A DNA stretch of 64,000 nucleotides from Sclerodactyla briareus. Its lineage: Eukaryota > Echinodermata > Holothuroidea > Dendrochirotida > Sclerodactylidae. The stretch covers positions 62,001-126,000 of the forward strand of contig JAODTK010005807.1 of assembly GCA_026419785.1 (NCBI GenBank), written 5' to 3'. The translations under genes were made by a program, and so were the position numbers. Positions 33,617 to 44,110 of the stretch are shown here, one piece after another. The notes beneath the pieces are model-generated. The model made no database searches. It was not told the DNA's origin and was given only the letters and a program-made list of their open reading frames with translations. Each line of letters opens with the position of its first letter. Position 1 is the first letter of the stretch.

Positions 33617-33815
33617 CTTCAGCTGAATCTGCAAAAAGAGCACCGAGAGAGTAGGGCTACAAAAAAAAAATAGGAAGGGGCCAACATTTCCCGTAACCCT
33701 ATTATTTGGAACTGAATGGGTCCCTGTTGTGTGTTTTCCGTGAAATGGCTTCCGTAAGCACTCAACATACCCGGCAACCTAGAGCTTTGAAAAACCTTAC
33801 ATCTAACTGCAGTGT
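33617..33815 (-). CDS. First exon candidate with hydrophobic leader
   Basis: On the minus strand the block caacagggacccattcag is followed by an ATG (33687-33685) and MLAPSYFFFVALLS. Across one frame break it continues VLFADSAE to a gtaaat donor at 33616. A short Met-led hydrophobic run ending in small residues fits a signal peptide. The segmentally duplicated copy at 18998 keeps the surrounding sequence and the donor position. The leader interpretation is inference; no mature domain is visible because the next exon was not identified. Confidence 0.35.
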
Positions 33816-33842
33816 ACATCGAATTAGGATGATGTGTGAAAG

Positions 33843-33850
33843 GTTTTATA
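33843..33850 (-). promoter_or_regulatory. TATA-like box upstream of the 33.7 kb exon
   Basis: ctataaaa on the minus strand lies about 155 bp upstream of the candidate ATG. The duplicated copy has ttatatacc further upstream of its exon. Position is plausible, but TATA-like words are common in AT-rich DNA. Confidence 0.2.
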
Positions 33851-34769
33851 GCACACTCTTGACATAACAGTGGATATAGCACTTGCTCAGCCAAAATTGC
33901 TGGAAAGTCGAGGATGCAACGGCTGGAAAACTGACTAAACTCAATAGGGTTATGCAATGGCAAAATTAACATGGCGCTGATGAAACGGTATATTAGAGGT
34001 TTTCGTCGTCTATGAGGACGACCAGTATGAGAATTTGAAATGTACACGATATTTTAACCCACAATCGCAGAAATATCTCGCCCAAATTAGTTACATTGCA
34101 TGTAAATTTTACAAATTGAATTCATACCCACGTTTCAGTAATATTTCCATACACATAATGTGGACACAAAATTTAACAAATAACTATGTACATATTTTGG
34201 GTGGGACGAATTGTGAAATCGTGGAACTGAAGTCGATAATGCAGGAATAATACTTCAACCTCGACCCTTCTCGCTCGCTCGTTGTATCCAGTAGGCAATC
34301 TTGATCTCTGGGTGTTTGTTTAGTAATACCCACTGTATCATGATGTCATATAGTTCAAGTCAACTGACGGCATGATCATTCTTTACCTTTGTGACGGAGC
34401 GGTGAAGGGTAACACCGATTGCGAAGGTTGAACCGATTAGAGTTAAATCACCGGGATATGTATAGACAAACCTGCGCAAGTATAGTTAGTATGTAAACAT
34501 ATTGTTCACTATGTCAAAAACTATTAGTCACACAGCCTTTTCTCGATGAACTTCACAAAGGACTGCAGGATACGATAAAATGAATCAACATGCTAGAAAC
34601 TCCAACTTATACTGATCATTGAAAAAGCCAATAAAACAATTCCTCGACAAACGTGTTAAAACCTAAAATCATTCTCTGACGATCATGTAGTAGTTTAGTT
34701 GGTCATAGGAAGACTATGACCGGGCTGTATCAGTATGAGACGTGACCAACACTTGGCAGCCGGACCATA

Positions 34770-35010
34770 TCCCCCTCGGACTAATTCATTACGAAAACTA
34801 ACCAAGACAAATCCCATTCAGGAATTCCCACTCGGAAAATTGCCATCCGGACAATTCCCACTCGGCCAATTCCTTGCGGATAATTCCCACTCTGGTCATA
34901 TTCACTTGGATTACCCCCATCCCAGGACGATTCTCCAGCATGAGATTGCCCCACTCGTACAGCTCTCACTCTAGAAATTCAAACTCGGACAATTTATACT
35001 TCTGACAATC
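34770..35010 (+). repeat. 15-bp minisatellite (5-codon unit)
   Basis: Units of about 15 bp with consensus cccactcggacaatt, clearest from 34825 to 34900 and decaying on both sides. In one frame the unit reads Pro-Leu-Gly-Gln-Phe, giving a 79-codon frame (EFPLGKLPSGQFPLGQF) without known homology. The unit length is a multiple of three, but a gene is not supported. Confidence 0.65.
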
Positions 35011-35484
35011 CCGTTTCCATTTTGGTCTAATAAACCCTTTCAGGATCGGTGGAAAGGCTTTGCAGGGACTAATTACGAATACATGGGGATGAGCAAAATT
35101 CAGTGTTGTGAACACTTGAGCTGAAGGGAGGGGTGGGGAGTATAGTGATAGTATGGTTCTTCAAGCGCAAATATGAGGGAAAAGTCGAAACCAAATTCCG
35201 TCAAATTTCCTGTATCATAACCTGCGAATGAAACGTTTGTTGTTGATAGAAGTTCTAAATAATTTGTAATTGAATCAAGTGCATCTGTGTTTCATCTTCT
35301 TACAAATCTTCTTATTCCTTCGCCTAGCTTTAATATATACCCCCCCCCCCCCGTCCAAATTGCGTTTCTTAACCTATTCCAAATTTTAGTTTAGTTTAGT
35401 GAATAGGAGTCAGGAAGGACATAATCCACATTAACGACCCCGAAGCCACAACACCCCAGGAAAGAAAAATGAACCAAACTCGAA

Positions 35485-38275
35485 CTAAATATACGCCCTT
35501 GATTCCCGAAATAAATCAAGACTGTGCTTGAACGCCTTCTTCACACTCTTAGGCAAACACTTTTCAGGAAGACCATTCCACTCATTTGATCCTCTCTCTG
35601 CGAGAAAGAAATATTTACGAATGTCCGGTCTGCAGCGCTGCCACGAAACTTGAGACAGTGGCCTCGATTTGCAGTAACATTTGAAAAAATTCAAAGAAGT
35701 ATGGAAGGACGGGCCCTCGAGTCATGGACACATTTTTAAGAAAACCTGATCACGTCAACCCCGAATTCGCCTCAGCTCCATGGTAGTTAGACCGAGACGC
35801 CTCAATCTTTCCATCTTTTTCCTCGTAAGATAATTTTTTCGGACAGTGAATCATTCTAGTTGCCCTAACGCTGAAAGTTCTCAATTACATGCTTGTCTTT
35901 TGCAAAGTTAGGGATTCCACACTTCTACAGAAATACTTCAGGTGCGGTCTCACCAGTTGCTTCAACACCTGACAACAATATCCTTATCAGGAAACTGAAG
36001 TACGTCTACAAGCCAAGATCCAATTACCTCTTCTAGCCTCGGCACACTGCTTGGAAGGTTTCCAAAGAAGAATCAAAAACAAACCCCAAGATCTTTTTTT
36101 CGAAATCACCTCTGAATATTGCGCGCGGCATTCAACTTGAAGGAGCGTGCGAATTGTGAAAACCACAATGCTAACTTTGCACTTGCCGACATTGAAAAAC
36201 TTTGCCAGTCGGGAAGACCATTTTGGAATTATATCCAGCTCCTTTTGAACAATGCAGCCTCAATCATTTCGCAACCGACCTCCGATACAACTTGTATCGT
36301 CTGCGAAACTTCTTAACCCTTGAATTCACAGAACCTTCAAGACGTCCAAATCGTCCAGAACCAGACGCCCAAGAACCGATCCCCTGGGTAATCACCACTA
36401 GTGACCTTTTGCCTAAGAAACGACCGCCCATAATGACACTCGTTTTTTTCCCTATATGAAGCCACTCACTAATCCACGTGTACATTCCCTCAATACCAAA
36501 GCTCTCCAACTTGAGCAAGAGACCTCATGAGGAACCTTGTCAGCAATGCTTTCTGAAATTCAGGAAAATTATTCAACAGCATTGCCGTGTCAAGAACTGT
36601 AACATCTTCCATAAAATTCCAAGAGATTAGGTCAAACCGACGATTCTTCCTAAACCCATGCTGAGAACCTCTAATCAGACTATGCTCTTGAAATAATCAA
36701 CCATATGAAAATCCCGACTGATTGATTCCATTACCCCTTGCAGACAACACTAGTAACGGACTGGCCTGTATTACAAAGAAGAGACCGTTTACCTTTCTGA
36801 AATAGGAGAAACATTTTGCTCTCCTCCAATCTCCGGAACATACCGTTCTGTAGAGGCTTATTGCAAATAATCGCTAGTGGAACGGACAACTCGTCGGCAA
36901 AGATTTTAGTAAAAGGATAACTCCGTCAGGACCAAGCTTTATACTTTTGACTTCTGCATTTTCTCCTTTACTAAACCAGACGAACACCACCATATTTACC
37001 AATACTCCTGCGGAGAACCCCGACAACTATGTCACCAAAATTTCCAAGTTCTCATGAGTAAAAAACATACGTAATTAATTATTAAGACCTTAGCCATCTC
37101 CCTGTGCTATCGCTGATTGTAACTAACCCGATTTGGAATCTATCAAAGTACGCAATGCTGTCCTTGACTTTTCTGCTTCCCCCCTCACATAAGAGAAATT
37201 CACGAGGATTCCTCATTGATGTTTTAGAGCAATCTGCCTCTCTGAAATCAAGTTTAGCACAGAAACTCACGCTGGACAGCTTTTACTGAACTTTGAAATG
37301 CTCTCGATCGACACTGACCCAGAAGAACGATAAAGTCCGCCATAAATGTCGCTTACGGTGACTTGGCCAGAAAAACTTCCCTTTTCATCCCAGAAGCCTT
37401 ATTTGTTCTTACTGCTTACTGCTGACGGTGTCCCTCCTCCAAGGAACGTACACTTTCATAACCTCGTTAACCGTTTCAATGAAACCATCCAAGAGTCAAC
37501 AGCATTCGTAACTTTTAACAATTTAGCCAATCTACTTTGCTAAAAACCCTGGAAATGCCATCCACATTGGCCTTCCGGCGACAAAGGAACAAGCTCTACT
37601 ACACTCTGTGGGATATTGACAGAAACAAGACCATTGAAAGCTAAAATGTCGTGATCACTTGCACCGAGCTTACCCAAGCCGCTCTACATTATCTACAACT
37701 CGGATCACTGCTCACAATAAATCCAAATATTTATGCTTTCTGGTAGGAAAATGTACATGCTGCGAAGGAGGCAATCTCGTGACATTGAAAAAGCCAGATC
37801 CATGCCTGCCGAGTAACATTAGACCAAGAATTATCTGGATAATTGAAATCAACCTTAATAATTGTACTCTTCTCAGAAATTCGAAAAGCTTCGGAAAGAA
37901 ATAGTGTTGTCTTCAGAGCTATTTGGAGAACGGTACACAACGCCAACTAATAAACAACTGGGAATACCAGATGAGTTTAGACGATTTTCACAACCAAACG
38001 CGAGTTGACAAAAAACTTCACCATTCGGCCCTTCTCAAACATTTCCAGAATCACCCTCACATACAACAAACTCCACCCCAATGCCACGAGATTACTCTAT
38101 CCTATCTTCCTATAACAACAAAACCAGGCAGGTGAACCTTCGCTGTGGAAATATCACTGTACAACCCACGATCTGTAATACCATGACGTCAGGCTTGCGT
38201 TCCTGGAATTAAATTTTGAACTCATCAACCTTGTTCTTGATACTCTTAACATTAGCACAGAAAAACGACAGCTGG
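35485..38275 (-). pseudogene. Retrotransposon ORF2: endonuclease plus reverse transcriptase
   Basis: Blocks in minus-strand order: NVKSIKNKVDEFK (about 38255) with KPDVMVLQIVG, the start of an APE-type endonuclease; IIKVDFNYPDNSWSN (37855), the Gly/Val-Asp-Phe-Asn metal/catalytic block; LISWNFME and an LNFRK...KVPH-like RT block (36640-36540); KLESFGIEGMYTWISEWL (36510); VTSGDYPGD (36400), equivalent to the usual VxxGxPQG; FADDTSCIG (about 36305), the RT active-site motif; then the C-terminal RKYFFLAERGSNEWNGLP (35620). Stops and shifts interrupt every few dozen codons. Role in life: target nicking and reverse transcription. Confidence 0.85.
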
Positions 38276-38399
38276 CTAACATCTATCGCTACTGTTGACC
38301 TCCGCCAGACTCCCACTGCATGCGTACATTTACATCAAACCCTGCCGTAATCCTACTGACCCGAAACCCTCGCTCCCAAATTTAGTTTAACACCCTTCC

Positions 38400-39290
38400 A
38401 CTCAGGAATTGACCAACTTGCCAAACAGTGAAGCCCCCGCACCTTTAAGGTGAATACCATCCTAATCGAAAAGATCCTCCTTCCCCAGAAACGAAACATC
38501 CACAACTGAAGCCCTCCCCCAGCACACTCTAAATTTAAACACCACCTATTGAGACCCAGCTACTATCGTCCTACCAGCAACGCGACCGTCAAACCTAGGT
38601 AGAATGCCCAATCGCTACTTTTTCGACCTAGTGGACCTTCAGCCTTCACAAACAGTTTCACGAAATCGGGATCTTAGGATGTCCTGACTGTACCCCCGGA
38701 GATTATTAGTGCCTACTCGACAACCCCCCACTACTCATCCCCACGATCCTTTTACCCTCGCCCTAATGTCCTCTAACCTAGCTCCCGTAAGACAAACGCG
38801 CTACCTTCACTTATCCAACGCGACTAAATTCCTCCCTGTCCACATACCGTACAATCGAATCCCCCACCACCAGCCAACACTTCCCTTTTAACTTATCCCT
38901 CCCCTCCCCCTCCCCTCCCCTCCCCTCCTCCCAAGTCCCACCTTCCCTTCCACCACCGCGACTGGAACCACCGGCTCTGACTGTCGCCCGTCCTCTGTAC
39001 TCTCCCCCGCCCCAACCCCAGCCAACTGACCCCCCCCTGCAACCGCCTCCTCAAACTTCAGCACCCTAAAATCCTGTTTCCTAGTGTCAAGCAGGATCAA
39101 CCACTCTTCCCTTGTATCGGCAGCAGCCCCCCTCCTAACCTCTTCCACTGACACTCCTCCCCAAGCCTCGCTTCAAAATCCTCGCTCAAAACCTCATATC
39201 TCATATCTCATTCAAAATCCCCTTCTATCATTCACTTTGGCATTTACATTCTGCAACTTCCTTTCTGTTCCTCGTATTTAGTTGATACAG
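38400..39290 (-). pseudogene. Retrotransposon ORF1 with SGNH/esterase-like domain
   Basis: The N-terminal half is an 88-codon open frame (39154-38888) containing GAAADTREEWLILLDTRKQD. It is followed by LVVGDSIVRYVDRE at about 38880-38835, the Gly-Asp-Ser nucleophile block of SGNH hydrolases, and by a Gly-x-His-Leu block, DGIHLKGAGASLFGKLVNS, at about 38470-38410, the catalytic Asp...His block. Several frame breaks lie between. Esterase-type ORF1 is a CR1/L2-group hallmark; its in vivo substrate is not established. Confidence 0.75.
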
Positions 39291-40690
39291 TACACACTTT
39301 TGAGCATCCTACACAAACACACTGTAGGTGACATATCCTCTGTCATGTCAACTGTATATATTGAAGTGAGGATCTGTCAGATTTGTGCTGCTGATGTTTT
39401 TTTTTTCTTTCTCACATCCAGTATTGAAAAATATTGTGGAAGTATTTGTTTTACAAGGATTGGGCTGACCCTGTAACCTGTACTACTTCTGTACCGCAGC
39501 CGGTTGTCAGTCATTCATATGCATCAGCAAAATGTTGTGATTTTGAAGGAGGCCTATAATAATTTTATTGGGCCCAACATTTTTATTAGGACTTTGGAAT
39601 AAATAGCCGCTAATAATTATCAAACGATTTCCTTTCAATAATCGACGTCAGGGAATCTAATGTAGTGCATGGTAAGCTGCTAGGTAGTTAGGTGGGTCGG
39701 TAGGCAAGGTGGGTGTCAGTGTATGCAATGTGTAATTATTAACCAAGTTGCAGGTCCGTTGGCACATTTCCCCGCTTGGACCTCGGCGGGGAGGCGGCTA
39801 GCGATGATATAAAAAAAATCCTGATACCCGTTGTCGCAATTGGCACATATCACGCATGTTTGGAGCACTCTGATCAAAAGTTCGACTCCCATTTCGGTCT
39901 CATAACCACTTGGGGCCGTTCCTCCCTATGACTAAATAGACATGAAACACATTATTTACGTCCCATTTCCTCCCATTTCCGAACTTACAGATTGACTAAA
40001 GAAATCGTAGCAGGGGCGTACCGTAACTAAAAATTTTTTAAATGATTTATTAAAATAGGCCACCCCCCTCCCCACCACACACCAACACAACAATAACATG
40101 ACTGCCTCATTTGCAAAGTGATTTTCACAACCAATCCGGAATATATTGATTGAATAACAGGAGAACATCAGTTTCGAGTTGCATGGACAAAATACTTATT
40201 AACTCCTCCTGCTCAATGAATATCATATGAAATACAACTGCTGAGGTAGTTGCCAACTGCTTCGGTCCATTGAGTGTGAACATTGAAACATACATTTGTA
40301 TTTCATCGATGACCATGAGCGGGAGTTGTTAATAAATATTTTGTGATTAAAGATGCAATAACGAGAATAATAACCAAATAAACATCAATAACTGGTATGT
40401 CCCCTATATTTTCCCGAGATATAGTTTATAGTTATAAACATGAACAGTTATCATGGAAATCATCATCTATGTTTAGCATAGCACCTGGTACTTCGGAATT
40501 CGTCTGATACGTATTTACGATTGGGAGATATATTAGTATAAAGGACACATGCATCGAGAACAGAACAAGCGAGATTTATTTCTTAGTTAAGTCAGTTGGC
40601 ACATCGCGTTTGGACAATTTGTTGGATGGGTCAGAATACGTTAGTAGAATCATTTGGCATTCGATTTCGCTCAAGGGAGCGGTTGTCAAA
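39290..40690. other. No supportable gene
   Basis: Short frames only. The stretch separates the retrotransposon from the (GAA)n tract and shows no splice-bounded exon. Confidence 0.5.
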
Positions 40691-40695
40691 TCCAA

Positions 40696-40812
40696 GAAGA
40701 AGAAGAGAAGAAGAAGACGAAGAAGAAGAAGAAGAAGAAGAAGAAGAAGAAGAAGAAGAAGAAGAAGAAGAAGAAGACGAAGATGAAGGAGAAGGAGAAG
40801 GAGAAGAAGATA
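40696..40812 (+). repeat. (GAA)n polypurine tract
   Basis: About 115 bp of gaa triplets with a few gac and gga variants; purines only, except isolated c and t. All three plus frames are open across it (poly-Glu, poly-Lys, poly-Arg), and so is the poly-Phe minus frame. None is called as a gene. Confidence 0.95.
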
Positions 40813-41418
40813 TTACAAATCGGGTGGCTGGTGAAACGAATGCAGAACTTTAGGAAACATGTCATTCGGATTGTGATGGAAAATTTTGATATAGATAGAA
40901 AATGGAAACTTGTTGTCTCATTTGGAAAGGGAAGGGGTGTTTCTTGGAACTGCAATTATTGAAGAGGGGTTACACTCCTCCCCGTCTCTGGTCAATTGCC
41001 CTTGGAACACCTAGTCGAGAGGCCAAATCCTTGAGCCTTGGGTTTTGTCAGTAAACGCCCCGGACTAGCATTAGAGTCATGGAATCACTGGATAGCGGTG
41101 CGGTCGGTCGCAAGATCCGAGCAAAAAGAACCTCGCTACTGTGTGGCTTTATGTGCTTAAAGTTTTGCTATATTCTAGTAGTGTTCTCGAGCTCACTTGT
41201 GTGCAGATGAGACGGCGTTTGGATTCCTTTCGGCTACCTTACTTGCCGCATCCTCGGTTACAACAGGCAGGCTCGTGTACTAATGTCACAGTTAGCTGCC
41301 TGATCGCGATCGTCAAACGTGTTCTTGGGCATATGGCACGGCACCCGGCGGGGCGCCCCCGTGGCTCATGGTCGGCGCCGCAGCTTCGCGGGTCCCTCGT
41401 GAAGTTAGTGAAGTTAGG

Positions 41419-41459
41419 GCGGGAGGGGGGGGGGGGGGGGGGTGGGGGGGGGGGGGGTA
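41419..41459. repeat. Poly-G tract
   Basis: About 40 bases of guanine broken by one or two t. It joins flanking short frames into an apparent 164-codon ORF (41141-41635) with a poly-Gly core, which I reject as a gene. Confidence 0.85.
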
Positions 41460-42009
41460 GGGGCCTGAGGCCTTGTCGATTGTCTGGAGGAGGCAGGACT
41501 ATTGATAGCGAGGTAGTGGGATCACGACTAGGTCTCTTCTCAGCATGTGCACTCATGAGTAAGTTAGTGAGTATTACTGAATTATATTGTTATCCAGATG
41601 TAAAATTTACGATTGATTTGAAAGAAACACAATAACCTTATGATGTAGAATACTATTAGTAAAGCAGATTAAAAAGAACATATTTACAGTGAAATTCATA
41701 ACCCTTGATAAACAAAATATTATTATACCGAAACCTAGGGACACAATAACGAGAGTTATTTTATACAATATTTCTAGCTGAGTCACATAGTGGGATTACT
41801 TGGTTCGGGAGGCTAAACATGCTTTGTATTTGACAAAATGTAGTCAAAGGACGCACTCACTGGAGGTTTTCCAGTGTTGCTCAAGTGTTCTCATGCAAGT
41901 TCAAAGTTAAAACAAAGGCCTTAAAATTTGGGAATAATCAAAGAAAAAGGATGGGAGACAGAAATTCAAGTCATCACTTCGAATTCCATGTCGTGTGGAA
42001 CACGTTTTT

Positions 42010-42640
42010 TTCCATGCTCATCTCGGAGACCTCAGATGACCTTTGACCTGACACCAAAAAAAAGAGTTAATGGCCTATTAATATAGGGAAACCAAAAATA
42101 AAGTATTAGAATACATCCGTGGTCGAGTTATAGTATTCAATAGCCGAAGTTTGCCACAAAATATCAATTTTCCACGATTCCTCTGAATGACTCCCAAACT
42201 AACTAAAAAAACAAAAGAGCCATTGAATTCCTATCAGAAAGCTGATATCGACAATTTACAGTTTGATTAGAGTAAGCATTCTGGACTTATCGTGTCATGA
42301 GGTTTTTATACTTTTATTTTGTTGACTCAGATGACTTTCACCTATTACGAAACAATGGGGTCGCGAACTATTATGAGGGAACGAACATACCACCGAAGGG
42401 ATTGATTCATCCAGGTGGGCTCAAAGTTATCATTTTCAGAAATGAATTGACCACCAAAGGGGAACCGGGGGAAAATTAGGGGGGGTATTGTACTCCCATG
42501 GAAAGCTGGCCCATACAAAATTTCCAGATGGATAGGGACTGAGCAATTTTGACGTTGGCCTCTGTTGACCTTCATGACTTGATGTGACCGAAAACAATCG
42601 GGATTCATTACAAATCATGGGGAACCCACATCCAAGTGAG
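42010..42640 (+). repeat. Dispersed non-coding repeat, two or three diverged units
   Basis: gatgacctttgacctgacac at about 42037, gactcagatgactttcacct at about 42325 and gttgaccttcatgacttgatgtg at about 42567 (written here as separate landmarks) each lead into gggt/ccaca and ttcatca(g) blocks. The style matches the short tandem ggtcat-type repeats elsewhere but the sequence is a separate subfamily. Confidence 0.4.
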
Positions 42641-44110
42641 GTGAAGTAATAGTGTTCATCAGCCTAAAGTAGCCAAATTATCCATTCTCGATAAATCTCC
42701 CAGTCCTTCCACCAAAAAGTACCCCGAGACCCACGAAAACGATAGAAGTATTTCTGTTGGGCGCGGTGCCCTCCCGCCTGCAGCCGAGCAGTTCAGAATG
42801 GCTGCATCCTCAACTGGAATAGTGGTCAGTTGGATTTCCTTTTCATACACTTGACAGTCAGGCGTGGCCTCATCTTCGTATATTCAAGGGAGGATGTCCC
42901 GTCATAGAAACCAAAAGATAGTGTATGAATTATCTGTTATACGAGGAATAAATATTAAGTAGGATCCATGCACGGTTTGAACGAATTTGCGAATTGCGCG
43001 TATTGGTTACGACAAACCTTAACGCGGCTCAAAATAAATGGTGTATCCTCTGGGACTCTAGTCACCTCTACCATTTGTAATTCTGGTCAGGTAGACAGGG
43101 GCATTGGCAGGACTAAGCTTTAAGTTATATAACAAGTTATTAACAACACCAACATTTTACTAGCCAGCACTTCAGTTACCTTACCGATGTCGTCGGGTAT
43201 TCAGTTTTTTTCATTTAGGTGGTCCCACCTTCTACTTCTCAATTGTGAACATGAATATTACCTTAGTATATCATTTATATACATATCTCTTGTAATTGAC
43301 TTAATGGCGAGAGATGATTGTAGAATGCTGCGATTCACAGACAAATTGGAAAATTCCGTCTGGTTATGGGGTAAATGAAGGGAGATCATTTTCAATTAGA
43401 ACGGGGGGGGGACTCTCTTGATGACTTACTCTAAGAACAGTATCATTTCTATACAAGAGCAAAATACAAATGCATTAGGTCAAAGAATGAAAACCAGTGC
43501 CTTCAAGGGGGTAGCCGCTATTTCAGCAGGGCAGGATTTTCTGCCCAATTATTGTATAGTGGACGACTCTGCTATTGTTGAATGAAAAATCTATAAAAAT
43601 CCTTCACGTATACCCTTTTAGACCCTCGCGGTTGACATAAAGGATACATGTAGAGTGATACATTAGTGCAAATACAAAAACGTGCTGGGCAAAAGAAGAA
43701 TAAACGCGAAAAAACGAAGGAGAAAACATTTTTGAAATTGCTGTCAGTAAGCAGGAAACACCTCGACTAGAACGCTGAAAATCCGAGGCAATCAGGCTTG
43801 CATCCCATGAAATTAACATTTCGCCGAATGTAAACGGTCCCGAGAATAAGGTACGAGTATACACCTTAAGAGCAAACACGAGCAAAATCCAAATGCAATA
43901 ACATATATGTTTCTAACTAGGAAGACGAGTATTGAAGTTTATTATTTTTACTAAGTGAGTCATTAAGGAAACGCCAAAACTCAGAGCTATACAAAATTGG
44001 GGTTTGTATCAGGGGAAAAAATAACCCCAGATATATCCGTACGTACCACGACTCTACAATAAACCCATATCTTGGTCGGATCAAGGGGCCGAGCCTAAGT
44101 TTCCATTTGA
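42640..44110. other. No supportable gene
   Basis: Several frames of 60-93 codons on the minus strand without recognisable domains or paired splice sites. Confidence 0.4.

Larger units (their letters stand above)
32095..33905. repeat. Segmental duplication, copy 2, second part
   Basis: Counterpart of 18150-19290. It starts near cagatcctacatattcatta and ends near tgctcagccaaaattgc at about 33885. It contains an extra family B repeat at 32565-33190 that copy 1 lacks, placed shortly after the shared aggtctttgtgtgac block. Confidence 0.7.
35385..39290 (-). mobile_element. CR1/L2-like non-LTR retrotransposon with ORF1 and ORF2
   Basis: A minus-strand element of about 3.9 kb. Its 3' end (low coordinate) is marked by ctaaactaaactaaaa on the minus strand. 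ORF2 blocks for endonuclease and RT occur in order from 38275 to 35485, and ORF1 with an esterase-type domain precedes them at 38400-39290. Esterase-type ORF1 proteins are known in CR1/L2-group elements, which supports the clade. Frame breaks throughout make it inactive as read; since breaks are window-wide, some may be sequencing error. Confidence 0.85.

Noticed and set aside
40596..40962. Poly-Glu and poly-Lys ORFs
   Set aside because: Products of the (GAA)n tract read in different frames.
41141..41635. 164-codon plus-strand ORF
   Set aside because: Same artefact: a poly-G tract joins two unrelated short frames, and the opposite strand is open as poly-Pro.
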